Shown here one piece after another: positions 1 through 5,235 of a DNA stretch of 5,235 nt. The stretch covers positions 1-5,235 of the forward strand of contig CAIMWY010000313.1 in NCBI GenBank assembly GCA_903845315.1, read 5' to 3'. The position numbers were made by a program, and so were the translations under genes. Each line of letters begins with the position of its first letter. Within the stretch, counting starts at the first letter, position 1. The notes beneath the pieces were generated by a model. That model did not search any database. It saw only the letters and a program-made list of their open reading frames with translations, and was not told the DNA's origin. The DNA is from an uncultured Burkholderiales bacterium. Lineage in GTDB: Bacteria; Pseudomonadota; Gammaproteobacteria; Burkholderiales; Burkholderiaceae.

Positions 1-650
1 CGCTCGCGCACCCAAGTGCCGGGGTCTTTGCTGCTGGCGCCAGCGGCTGGGTTGAGCCGGTCGCGCAGGCGGTCATGCAAACGGCTTTTGCGGCCTTGCC
101 AAAACTCCCACTGGTCGGGCACCAAGCGGTAGCCGCCCCAGTGCGGCGGGCGGGGCGGTTGCAACAAAAACTGAGCGCCGTACTTGGCGGCATTGGCCAC
201 CAGGGTGGCGCGTCCGTCGATCACTTGGCTTTGCGGGCTGGCCCAGGCCCCAATGCGCGAGTCCAGCGGTCGGCTGTGAAAGTAGGCGTCGCTCTCTTCA
301 TCGCTGACTTTTTCCACCCGGCCTTCGATGCGCACCACACGTTCCAACTCGACCCAATGGAATTGCAGGGCCGCAAAGGGGTTGCCCGCGAGTTGCTGAC
401 CTTTGCGGCTTTGGTAGTTGGTGAACCACACGATGCCGCGTGCGTCGTAGCCTTTGATCAGCACCACACGTGTGCTGGGGCGCAAGTCGCCCCCCACGGT
501 GGCCAAGGTCATGGCGTTGGGTTCGGGCACTTGCCCTTGGATGGCTTCTTTGAGCCATTGGTCAAACTGCTGCATCGGGTCGGCGGCAGAGGCCGATTCG
601 TTGAGTTCGGCGCGTTCATAGCTTTTGCGAAGGTCGGCGATTTGTTTCAT
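1..650 (-). CDS. pdxH: Pyridoxamine 5'-phosphate oxidase, 3'-truncated by window edge
   Basis: Cytoplasmic FMN enzyme that oxidises pyridoxamine 5'-phosphate or pyridoxine 5'-phosphate to pyridoxal 5'-phosphate with O2, the last step of PLP synthesis and salvage. Reading down from the ATG at 650-648 gives 216 codons ([16 protein letters not shown]...) with no stop before the edge. E. coli PdxH has 218 residues and ends RLAP, so only a few codons are missing. Family motifs are in order: RVVLIK at 61-66, FTN and SRKG at 76-84 (FMN region), [14 protein letters not shown] at 123-136, and EFWQG followed by RLHDR at 182-194. The residues matching E. coli phosphate and substrate contacts K72, Y129, R133, S137, R197 and H199 are all present (K66, Y123, R127, S131, R190, H192), so the enzyme should be active. 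No strong Shine-Dalgarno is visible. The gene diverges from the xdhC-like gene across 110 bases. Confidence 0.96.
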   Translation of the reverse strand, partial: MKQIADLRKSYERAELNESASAADPMQQFDQWLKEAIQGQVPEPNAMTLATVGGDLRPSTRVVLIKGYDARGIVWFTNYQSRKGQQLAGNPFAALQFHWVELERVVRIEGRVEKVSDEESDAYFHSRPLDSRIGAWASPQSQVIDGRATLVANAAKYGAQFLLQPPRPPHWGGYRLVPDQWEFWQGRKSRLHDRLRDRLNPAAGASSKDPGTWVRE

Positions 651-760
651 AGGTGACAGCTTGAAGGTCTCAGGGCAGGGTGTGCCTGATGTACATCCTA
701 CCCAAGCGGCTTATGCTTGTGGCTTTGTTGCTGACCTTCACCCAGAGAAATGAGACTGCC
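651..760. promoter_or_regulatory. Divergent intergenic region, pdxH / xdhC-like gene
   Basis: These 110 bases separate two genes that start in opposite directions, so both promoters should lie here or just inside the genes. I see no convincing -35/-10 pair for either. TATGCT at 712-717 resembles a -10 box for the plus-strand gene but has no good -35 partner. An in-frame ATG at 680 would add 27 residues to the XdhC-like protein, but it lacks a ribosome binding site and the extra residues are not part of the family fold. I therefore treat the region as non-coding. Confidence 0.35.
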
Positions 761-1756
761 ATGGAAAGTTTGGACTTACGCGTGTTGAGTGATGTGCTCG
801 CTTGGCGGCAAGCGGGTCGACGTGTGACCCTGGTCACGGTGGTGGAGACCTGGGGCAGTGCCCCGCGCCCACCCGGCGCCTTGCTGGCGGTGCGTGACGA
901 TGGGGTGGTGAGCGGCTCGGTGTCGGGCGGTTGTGTGGAAGACGATTTGATTGCCCGCATCAAAGCCGGTGAGTACGACACCCTGTCGCACCCGTCGATG
1001 GTGGCCTATGGCGTGAGCAAAGAAGAAGCTGCTCGCTTTGGCCTGCCCTGTGGTGGCACCTTGCGCTTGGTGCAAGAGCCCATCACCGAGGTGCAATGGA
1101 TTCAAGACGTGTTGGCGCGCACAGCGGCCCATCAGTTGGTGGCACGCACCGTGACCTTGGCCACCGGCCAAGTGACGCTGCGTGACGCGCAGCGCACCGA
1201 CACGCTGCAGTTTGACGGCACCAGCTTGACCACCTTGTTTGGCCCGCGCTGGCGCTTGTTGTTGATTGGTGCCGGACAACTCAGCCAGGCCGTGGCACAG
1301 ATGGCCAGCTTGCTTGACTTTGAGGTGCTGGTGTGCGACCCACGCGAAGAGTATGCTGCCACGCTCGGCATCGAAGGCGTGACCCGTGTGTTGGGCATGC
1401 CCGACGATGTGGTGCAGCAGTTGGTGCCCGATGCGCACACCGCCATCGTGGCACTCACCCACGACCCCAAGCTCGACGACATGGCCTTGATGGAGGCCTT
1501 GAACTCGAACGCGTTTTACATCGGTGCCTTGGGATCGCGGCGCAACCAAGAGGCCCGTAAAAAGCGCTTGGCCGAGCACTTTGACTTGTCGCCTGAGGCC
1601 TTGGCGCGTTTGCACGGACCGGTGGGATTGCGCATCGGAGCGCAAACCCCAGCGGAAATTGCGGTGTCGATCGTGGCCGAAATCGTGCAGGTGAAAAACG
1701 TGGCCCATGCAGCGGCCAGTGCCGCTGCGCCTACCGAGACCCTGTGCAGCCTGTGA
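761..1756 (+). CDS. XdhC/CoxI-family molybdenum hydroxylase maturation protein
   Basis: XdhC-type proteins bind molybdenum cofactor, help convert it to the sulfurated form and insert it into xanthine dehydrogenase-like enzymes; CoxI/CoxF relatives act on CO dehydrogenase. The 331-residue product has both family domains. The N-terminal XdhC/CoxI domain shows GSAPRPPG at 32-39, SGSVSGGCVE at 51-60 and PCGGT at 96-100. The C-terminal Rossmann-like domain starts at LLLIGAGQ (167-173), continues with CDPR at 192-195 and YIGALGSRR at 253-261, and ends with HGPVGLRIGAQTPAEIA at 285-301. The ATG at 761 is preferred because the family fold begins there; an upstream in-frame ATG at 680 adds an unrelated hydrophobic stretch. 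GAGA-type purines upstream give only a weak ribosome site. The stop overlaps the start of the nucleotidyltransferase gene, so the two are probably translated together. Which molybdoenzyme it serves cannot be told from this window. Confidence 0.93.
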   Translation: MESLDLRVLSDVLAWRQAGRRVTLVTVVETWGSAPRPPGALLAVRDDGVVSGSVSGGCVEDDLIARIKAGEYDTLSHPSMVAYGVSKEEAARFGLPCGGTLRLVQEPITEVQWIQDVLARTAAHQLVARTVTLATGQVTLRDAQRTDTLQFDGTSLTTLFGPRWRLLLIGAGQLSQAVAQMASLLDFEVLVCDPREEYAATLGIEGVTRVLGMPDDVVQQLVPDAHTAIVALTHDPKLDDMALMEALNSNAFYIGALGSRRNQEARKKRLAEHFDLSPEALARLHGPVGLRIGAQTPAEIAVSIVAEIVQVKNVAHAAASAAAPTETLCSL

Positions 1757-2316
1757 GTGGCGACACCCCGTCGGTGGTGGTGGTCATCTTGGCCGCTGGA
1801 CGGGGAGAGCGTTTCAAAGCCTCGGGGGCGCATGTTGACAAGCTCGAAGCCCCGCTGGCGGGACAACGGGTGCGTGACCATGTGTTGCGCAGCGTGCAAG
1901 CCAGTGGCTTGCCTTGGCACATCGTGGAGCGGGAGCACACCCAGCATTTGGCGCAACCTGGTATGGGCGACAGCATTGCCTGCGGTGTGGCTGCCACGGC
2001 CGATGCAGGCGGGTGGTTGATCTTGCCGGCGGACTTGCCGCTGGTGCAGCCTTCCACCTTGTTGGCGGTGGCACTGGCGGTGCAGCAGCACCCGGTGGTG
2101 GTGCCTTTTTGCCAAGGCGAGAAAGGTCACCCGGTGGGTTTTGACGCCAGTTGCGGGGCGGCTTTGCAAGCCTTGCAGGGGGACGCAGGCGCGCGTTCTG
2201 TGGTGGCGCAGCGGGGTGCTTGGCGCTTGGAGGTGTCCGATCCTGGTTGTGTGCTGGATGTGGACACCTTGGACGCCTTGGCGCAGGCTGAAGTGCTGTT
2301 GCTGCGTCCACGCTAA
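1744..2316 (+). CDS. MocA/MobA-like nucleotidyltransferase (molybdenum cofactor cytidylyltransferase type)
   Basis: A 190-residue single-domain NTP transferase of the family that attaches CMP (MocA) or GMP (MobA) to molybdopterin. Seen: the nucleotide-binding loop LAAGRGERF at 16-24 with a Lys at 33; GMGDSIACG at 73-81; the metal-site stretch ADLPLV at 96-101; KGHPVGF at 127-133; GDAGAR at 146-151; and LDVDT at 171-175. This order matches MocA-like proteins. Pairing with an XdhC-like gene supports MocA-type CMP transfer for a molybdenum hydroxylase; the nucleotide choice is inference. Start choice: GTG at 1744 overlaps the upstream gene by 13 bases and has GAG at 1736-1738 as a possible ribosome site. 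GTG at 1753 would give a tighter GTGA overlap and remove three residues. Both keep the whole domain. No hydroxylase subunit genes follow. Confidence 0.88.
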   Translation: MQPVSGDTPSVVVVILAAGRGERFKASGAHVDKLEAPLAGQRVRDHVLRSVQASGLPWHIVEREHTQHLAQPGMGDSIACGVAATADAGGWLILPADLPLVQPSTLLAVALAVQQHPVVVPFCQGEKGHPVGFDASCGAALQALQGDAGARSVVAQRGAWRLEVSDPGCVLDVDTLDALAQAEVLLLRPR

Positions 2317-2334
2317 GACGAAGAAAAGTCTTTC

Positions 2335-2362
2335 TTTACCTAAAACAAGGGTAAACCTAGGT
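2335..2362. promoter_or_regulatory. Cluster of inverted and direct repeats upstream of HiPIP gene
   Basis: Between the nucleotidyltransferase stop and the HiPIP start lie overlapping small repeats. TTTACC (2335-2340) and GGTAAA (2350-2355) form a 6-bp inverted repeat with a 9-base spacer. ACCTA occurs at 2338-2342 and again at 2355-2359 as a direct repeat with a 17-base period. ACCTAGGT at 2355-2362 is a perfect 8-bp palindrome. A possible -10 box, TAAGAT, follows at 2372-2377 without a recognisable -35. The arrangement could be an operator or activator site, or a weak hairpin; no regulator is identified. Confidence 0.3.
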
Positions 2363-2410
2363 GTCTGCCGCTAAGATAGCGCACGCCAGCATCTTCTGGT
2401 TACCCATTCG

Positions 2411-2746
2411 ATGATTTCTATGAACAACGTATTCAAGACCCCTACGAACCGCCGTGTTTTCATGTTGCAAACTGTGGCTGCCACCGGTGTGGCCGCCTTT
2501 GCGACAGCCGCCCAAGCGCAAGCCATGGTGGCCGAGGCTGACGCACAAGCTGCTGCGTTGGGCTACAAAGCCGATGCGACCAAGGTCGACAAAGCCAAAC
2601 AACCCAAATACGCTGCCGGACAGCTGTGCAGCAACTGCGCTTTGTTCCAAGGTGCGGCTGGTGCTGCTGCTGGCGGCTGCCCCTTGTTTGCCGGCAAGCA
2701 AGTCGCTGGCAAAGGTTGGTGCTCGGCTTACGCCAAAAAGGGCTGA
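2411..2746 (+). CDS. High-potential iron-sulfur protein (HiPIP) with Tat signal peptide
   Basis: Small periplasmic one-electron carrier holding one [4Fe-4S] cluster that cycles between 3+ and 2+. In purple and other proteobacteria, HiPIPs feed photosynthetic reaction centres or terminal oxidases. The 111-residue precursor begins with a Tat signal: NRRVFML at 13-19, a hydrophobic Ala-rich segment at about 21-34, and cleavage likely after the AQA at 34-36 or 36-38. Tat export fits a protein that folds with its cluster in the cytoplasm. The mature part, about 73-75 residues, has the four cluster cysteines at 73, 76, 90 and 104 in CSNC, GGCPLF and GWCSAY contexts, plus the family tyrosine in LGYKADATKVD (Y52). 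ATG at 2420 is an equally credible start that removes MIS; neither has a clear Shine-Dalgarno. The gene stands alone, 94 bases after the previous gene, and ends at a terminator. Its redox partner is not in the window. Confidence 0.94.
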   Translation: MISMNNVFKTPTNRRVFMLQTVAATGVAAFATAAQAQAMVAEADAQAAALGYKADATKVDKAKQPKYAAGQLCSNCALFQGAAGAAAGGCPLFAGKQVAGKGWCSAYAKKG

Positions 2747-2769
2747 TCACGCAGGGCTTCACGCCAACG

Positions 2770-2795
2770 AAAAAAGGGCCTCACGGCCCTTTTTT
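2770..2795. terminator. Bidirectional intrinsic terminator between HiPIP and gloA
   Basis: AAAAAAGGGCC at 2770-2780, a TCAC loop at 2781-2784, and GGCCCTTTTTT at 2785-2795 form a GC-rich stem with a T-tract on either strand. The stem extends by A-T pairs to 11 bp. It lies 23 bases past the HiPIP stop and 29 bases past the gloA stop, so it can end both convergent transcripts. Confidence 0.92.
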
Positions 2796-2824
2796 CATGC
2801 GCAGCCGCAATGGCTTGGGTTGTC

Positions 2825-3214
2825 TCAAACGTCTGCGCGTTCAATCAGTTCAATTTTGTAGCCATCAGGGTCTTGCACAAAGGCGATCATGGTGGCGCCA
2901 CCTTTGACGGCGCCGGGTTCACGCGTGATGGTGCCACCCGCTTGGCGAATTCTTTCGCAGGTGGCGCGGATGTCTGACACGCCAATGGCGATGTGGCCAT
3001 AGGCAGTGCCTAAGTCGTAAGACGTGACACCGTAGTTGTAGGTCAACTCAATCTCTGCTTGGTCGGGGTTGCCGCCAAAGCCCACAAAGGCGAGGTCGTA
3101 GTGTTGGTCGGGGCGTTGGGTGGTGCGCAGCAATTGCATGCCCATGGCATGGGTGTAGAAGTCGATGGCGCGTTGCAAGTCGCCGACGCGCAGCATGGTG
3201 TGTAGAAGTCTCAT
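2825..3214 (-). CDS. gloA: Glyoxalase I (lactoylglutathione lyase)
   Basis: Cytoplasmic metalloenzyme that isomerises the methylglyoxal-glutathione hemithioacetal to S-D-lactoylglutathione, the first step of methylglyoxal detoxification. The 129-residue product opens with [20 protein letters not shown], almost identical to E. coli GloA. The four metal ligands sit at the E. coli positions: H5, E56 ([10 protein letters not shown]), H74 ([10 protein letters not shown]) and E122 (DGYKIELIE). The short bacterial form, lacking the inserts of the zinc-dependent type, suggests a nickel/cobalt-activated enzyme; this follows from family knowledge. The tail is slightly shorter than in E. coli (135 residues). 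Its ATG overlaps the stop of the upstream thioesterase gene as ATGA (3211-3214), so it is probably translated by coupling; an AGGA about 11 bases upstream may help. It ends at the terminator at 2770-2795. Confidence 0.97.
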   Translation of the reverse strand: MRLLHTMLRVGDLQRAIDFYTHAMGMQLLRTTQRPDQHYDLAFVGFGGNPDQAEIELTYNYGVTSYDLGTAYGHIAIGVSDIRATCERIRQAGGTITREPGAVKGGATMIAFVQDPDGYKIELIERADV

Positions 3215-3759
3215 GGCTTGGATTGTCCTGGAATGTCAAAAACCAAACAGGTCGAGGTGGCATGGGCGTAGAGGGTGCCGTCGGGCCCGACCAATCGTGC
3301 TTCGGCTGTCGCCAGTTGGCGCCCGCTGTGCAGTACCTGGCCAATGGCACGCACCCGTTGCACCTTGGGGGTGAGGGCTTTGACCAAGTTCACCGTCAGA
3401 CCCGAGGTGGTATAGCCACGACCCGCTGGCAGCAGGGTGTGGACGGCGCAACCCATGGCCGAGTCGAGCAAGGTGGCAAACCAACCGCCGTGGACCGTAC
3501 CCATCGGGTTGAGAAATTCAGCGCTTGGCGTGCCTTGGAAGACCACATGACCTTCCCGGGCTTCCACCACCAAAAAATCCAGCAGCTTAGAAAACGGGGC
3601 CGATCGGATGCGACCTTCCAACATGCCTTGGATTAGTTCCAAGCCGGTGCATGGCAGCACATCGCTGATGGGCGTAACCCCATGGGGCAGCATGATGCGG
3701 CGCACTTGGGTTTCTTGGTCTAACCATTGCTGCAAATGGTTGGGTGGTGCGTAGGTCAT
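3211..3759 (-). CDS. PaaI-type hotdog-fold acyl-CoA thioesterase
   Basis: A 182-residue hotdog-fold protein of the PaaI/phenylacetate-degradation thioesterase family, which hydrolyses acyl-CoA thioesters in the cytoplasm. The family region [20 protein letters not shown] at 38-57 leads into the hotdog domain. The active-site stretch [20 protein letters not shown] at 84-103 includes N84, the HGG turn at 90-92 and the acidic residue D99 on the central helix. [13 protein letters not shown] at 117-129 is the matching strand. The protein is longer than the roughly 140-residue PaaI core because of about 37 N-terminal residues with no assigned role. The ATG at 3759 is chosen because the residues encoded further upstream (to an ATG at 3888) overlap the divergent gene and look non-coding. 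Its stop overlaps the gloA start by four bases. The substrate is unknown; annotation as a general acyl-CoA thioesterase is the safe reading. Confidence 0.88.
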   Translation of the reverse strand: MTYAPPNHLQQWLDQETQVRRIMLPHGVTPISDVLPCTGLELIQGMLEGRIRSAPFSKLLDFLVVEAREGHVVFQGTPSAEFLNPMGTVHGGWFATLLDSAMGCAVHTLLPAGRGYTTSGLTVNLVKALTPKVQRVRAIGQVLHSGRQLATAEARLVGPDGTLYAHATSTCLVFDIPGQSKP

Positions 3760-3763
3760 GGGT

Positions 3764-3791
3764 TTGATGTTAGCCAATGAAGAGGTAGAGT
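3764..3791 (+). promoter_or_regulatory. Possible sigma70-type promoter for the hydroxyacid dehydrogenase gene
   Basis: TTGATG at 3764-3769 and TAGAGT at 3786-3791, with a 16-base spacer, each match four of six consensus bases. They lie in the 73-base gap between the divergent thioesterase and dehydrogenase genes and point toward the latter. The match is weak and could be chance. I see no better pair for either direction. Confidence 0.2.
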
Positions 3792-3821
3792 CAGAACTGA
3801 TGTAAATTGCAATGATTTTGC

Positions 3822-3825
3822 AGGA
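3822..3825 (+). promoter_or_regulatory. Ribosome binding site that decides the dehydrogenase start
   Basis: AGGA at 3822-3825 lies 7 bases before the ATG at 3833. The other in-frame ATG at 3812 lies upstream of this site and has no such motif, so 3833 is the likelier start. Confidence 0.65.
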
Positions 3826-3832
3826 TAGAAAA

Positions 3833-4780
3833 ATGACCCAACACCTCATGCAAGTCTCTAACGTGCCCGCGTTCTTGATGCATGCCATGCAGCAAGAGGA
3901 CTACATCGTGCATGACCATGCCCACATCGTCGATCCCATGGCCTTGAGCAAGGTCACTGCTTTGGTGGGCACAGGCAGCGAGTCCAAGGTCGATCGAAAG
4001 TTGTTGGCCATGTTGCCTAGTGTCAAGTTGATAGCGCTGTGTGGCGTGGGCTACGACGGCATTGACCTTGACGCAGCCATTGAACGTGGTATTGAGGTGA
4101 CCCACACCCCTGGCACCATGACGGCCGATGTGGCCGATTTGGCCCTTGGCTTGATGTTGGCCGTGGGGCGGCGCATTCCGCAGGCCGATCGGTTTTTGCG
4201 CAACGGCGATTGGGTCATGGAATCGTTTGGCATGACCCGACGTGTCTCGGGTGCGCGCGTTGGTATCTTAGGAATGGGCCGTATTGGACAAGCCATTGCG
4301 CAGCGAGCCGCTGCGTTTGACATGCACATCAGCTATTGCAGCCGATCGCCCAAAACCAACTTGCCCTTCACCTTCTACGGCTCGGTGGAGGCCATGGCCT
4401 TAGACGTCGACTATTTGGTGGTGGCCGCACCGGGCGGTGCATCGACCTTGAATTTGGTCAATGCAACCGTGCTTGAGAACTTAGGCCCCAAAGGCTATCT
4501 GGTCAACATTGCCCGAGGTTCTGTGGTTGACCCTGAGGCCTTGTTGCTGGCTTTGAAAACCAAGGCCATTGCGGGCGCAGGCCTGGATGTCTTTTGGGAT
4601 GAGCCGCGCGTGCCGCCCGAGTGGCGCAATTTGCCCAATGTCGTTCTCACGCCGCACATAGGCAGCCATACAGAAGAGACGCGCCGAGCCTTGGCCGATT
4701 TGACGATGGCCAATTTGCGTGCGTTTTATGCCCAGGCCCCTTTGCCCACACCGGTGCCAGAGTGCGGGCCCTCCACTTGA
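3833..4780 (+). CDS. D-2-hydroxyacid dehydrogenase (glyoxylate/hydroxypyruvate reductase type)
   Basis: NAD(P)-dependent D-isomer-specific 2-hydroxyacid dehydrogenase, 315 residues, of usual family length. The substrate-domain loop CGVGYDGIDLDAA is at 70-82. The cofactor domain has GMGRIG at 147-152. The catalytic triad is R228 (VNIARGS), E257 (FWDEP) and H275 (LTPHIGSH). After the second cofactor strand the sequence reads YCSRSPK (168-174) in place of an acidic residue, which in this family favours NADPH and therefore the reducing direction, for example glyoxylate or hydroxypyruvate to glycolate or glycerate. Resemblance is closest to the hydroxypyruvate/hydroxyphenylpyruvate reductase branch, but the exact substrate cannot be read from sequence. 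The start at 3833 follows an AGGA site; ATG at 3812 would add seven residues. The gene diverges from the thioesterase-gloA unit and ends 25 bases before a hairpin terminator. Confidence 0.93.
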   Translation: MTQHLMQVSNVPAFLMHAMQQEDYIVHDHAHIVDPMALSKVTALVGTGSESKVDRKLLAMLPSVKLIALCGVGYDGIDLDAAIERGIEVTHTPGTMTADVADLALGLMLAVGRRIPQADRFLRNGDWVMESFGMTRRVSGARVGILGMGRIGQAIAQRAAAFDMHISYCSRSPKTNLPFTFYGSVEAMALDVDYLVVAAPGGASTLNLVNATVLENLGPKGYLVNIARGSVVDPEALLLALKTKAIAGAGLDVFWDEPRVPPEWRNLPNVVLTPHIGSHTEETRRALADLTMANLRAFYAQAPLPTPVPECGPST

Positions 4781-4804
4781 CGACAAGGCCAGCGCGTCGC
4801 ACAT

Positions 4805-4843
4805 CAAAAAAGCCCGCATGATCGTCAAATCATCGGGCTTTAT
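4805..4843. terminator. Hairpin terminator between convergent genes
   Basis: AAAGCCCG at 4809-4816 pairs with CGGGCTTT at 4834-4841. After a single-base bulge (C4817), ATGAT at 4818-4822 pairs with ATCAT at 4829-4833 around a six-base loop. On the minus strand the stem is followed by a run of six T (complement of 4806-4811), making a good terminator for the glycine-rich protein gene. On the plus strand the tail is only TTTAT, so termination of the dehydrogenase transcript may be weaker. Confidence 0.85.
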
Positions 4844-4863
4844 CGAGCGCAAGTGTTGAGGCT

Positions 4864-5235
4864 TTAGCGGCCGTAGCCACCGCCACCGCCGCCATAACCG
4901 CCGCCAGAGCGACCACCGCCTCCGCCGGAGCGACCGCCGCCGCCGCCATTGCGTCGACCCCCGCCGCCGCCATAGCCGCCGCCACCACCACGCTTGCGCT
5001 CGGTCATGAGGTCGACGCTGGTGCGTGTCGGGTCAGGCTGGCGTTGACCGCCGCCTTGGGTTTTGTGACCAAAGGCATTGACGCCGCTTTGGGTGCCCAA
5101 ATGCGCGTTGGCACGGGGTTGAAAATCATCGTCATCACCCCGTGGCGGACGGGACTCGTTGTCACGCGGCATGCGTGCCTCAAGTTCACGCGGCGTGCGA
5201 GGCTCAAGGTCACGCGGCATGCGAGGCTCAAGGTC
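4864..5235 (-). CDS. C-terminal part of an RNA-associated protein with glycine-rich tail (partial)
   Basis: The frame is open from the right edge to the TAA at 4866-4864, giving 123 residues; an internal ATG at 5220 is not a convincing start, because the preceding codons continue the same repeat. In order: about four copies of an 8-residue repeat of the type DLEPRMPR (1-32), an acidic GDDDDF stretch (33-38), a linker containing AHLGTQSGVNAFGHK and RQPDPTRTSVD, then KRGGGGGYGGGGG and further Gly/Arg/Tyr/Ser runs to the end (83-123). The composition is typical of disordered RNA-binding tails. In Burkholderiales such tails occur on RluB-type 23S rRNA pseudouridine synthases and on DEAD-box RNA helicases such as RhlE. 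The linker reminds me more of the former, but no catalytic domain is in the window, so the identity stays open. A terminator follows at 4841-4805. Confidence 0.72.
   Translation of the reverse strand, partial: DLEPRMPRDLEPRTPRELEARMPRDNESRPPRGDDDDFQPRANAHLGTQSGVNAFGHKTQGGGQRQPDPTRTSVDLMTERKRGGGGGYGGGGGRRNGGGGGRSGGGGGRSGGGYGGGGGGYGR
4867..4989 (-). repeat. Glycine-codon low-complexity tract
   Basis: About 41 codons that are mostly Gly, with interspersed Arg, Tyr, Ser and Asn, arranged as GGGGGYGG, GGGGRS and GGGYGG units. On the plus strand this appears as degenerate CCGCC/CCACC repeats. The tract encodes the C-terminal tail of the protein above. Near-repeat units of GGNGGNGGN make it a likely site of length variation by slippage. 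Confidence 0.85.
5140..5235 (-). repeat. Four tandem 24-bp units encoding an octapeptide
   Basis: Units at 5235-5212, 5211-5188, 5187-5164 and 5163-5140 encode DLEPRMPR, DLEPRTPR, ELEARMPR and DNESRPPR. The first two units differ at one base, and similarity falls off toward the downstream (lower-coordinate) end. The array reaches the right edge, so more units may lie outside. It is in frame with the glycine-rich protein and alternates acidic and Arg-Pro residues. Confidence 0.85.

Noticed and set aside
75..656. Plus-strand open frame of 193 codons over pdxH
   Set aside because: pdxH on the minus strand shows all family motifs and substrate residues; the plus-strand product resembles nothing and is a shadow.
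680..760. Upstream in-frame extension of the XdhC-like protein that looks like a short hydrophobic signal
   Set aside because: XdhC-type proteins are cytoplasmic, there is no ribosome site for the ATG at 680, and the conserved fold starts at 761.
776..1708. Long open frame of about 310 codons on the minus strand, antisense to the XdhC-like gene
   Set aside because: It is rich in His, Gln and Arg with no recognisable motif. It mirrors the codon bias of a clearly recognised gene on the other strand, as expected in GC-rich DNA.
1516..2169. Minus-strand open frame spanning the XdhC/MocA-like junction
   Set aside because: It crosses two well-supported plus-strand genes, has His/Arg/Gln-rich composition and no domain.
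2321..2336. AAGAAA/TTTCTT hairpin after the MocA-like gene as a terminator
   Set aside because: The stem is only six A-T-rich pairs with no T-tract, too weak to call an intrinsic terminator.
3760..3888. Upstream extension of the thioesterase by 43 codons
   Set aside because: It would overlap the divergent dehydrogenase gene and its ribosome site, and the added residues show no family similarity.
4867..4989. Degenerate CCGCC repeats as a CRISPR array or origin iterons
   Set aside because: The pattern is glycine codons within an open frame, without constant repeats and unique spacers or a replication gene nearby.

Overview
The window looks like ordinary chromosomal sequence from a GC-rich betaproteobacterium, most likely Burkholderiales/Comamonadaceae (Rhodoferax/Limnohabitans-like). 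I infer this from the GC-biased third positions, a Tat-exported high-potential iron-sulfur protein, an XdhC/MocA-type pair, and an RNA-associated protein with a very glycine-rich tail. I see no transposase, integrase, phage gene, CRISPR array, tRNA or rRNA. No gene-free stretch exceeds about 110 bases.

Layout from left to right. (1) 1-650, minus: pdxH, pyridoxamine 5'-phosphate oxidase, cut by the left edge just before its C-terminus. (2) 761-2316, plus: a two-gene unit of an XdhC/CoxI-family protein and an overlapping MocA/MobA-like nucleotidyltransferase. Both are accessory functions for molybdenum hydroxylases, but no such enzyme is in view. (3) 2411-2746, plus: a stand-alone HiPIP with a Tat signal peptide, closed by a bidirectional terminator at 2770-2795. 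(4) 2825-3759, minus: a PaaI-type hotdog thioesterase followed, with an ATGA start/stop overlap, by glyoxalase I (gloA). (5) 3833-4780, plus and divergent from the thioesterase: a D-2-hydroxyacid dehydrogenase of the glyoxylate/hydroxypyruvate reductase type. (6) 4805-4843: a hairpin terminator serving convergent genes. (7) 4864-5235, minus: the C-terminal part of a protein with an 8-residue tandem repeat and an RGG/glycine-rich tail, cut by the right edge.

How they fit together. PdxH supplies PLP in the cytoplasm. The XdhC/MocA-like pair would mature a molybdenum hydroxylase encoded elsewhere. HiPIP carries electrons in the periplasm. The thioesterase, gloA and hydroxyacid dehydrogenase cluster could handle 2-oxoaldehyde and 2-hydroxyacid metabolism. 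The coupling of a thioesterase to glyoxalase I is the most thought-provoking arrangement here, but a joint pathway is only inference. I found no convincing new system; the remaining points of interest are small regulatory motifs and the repetitive tail.
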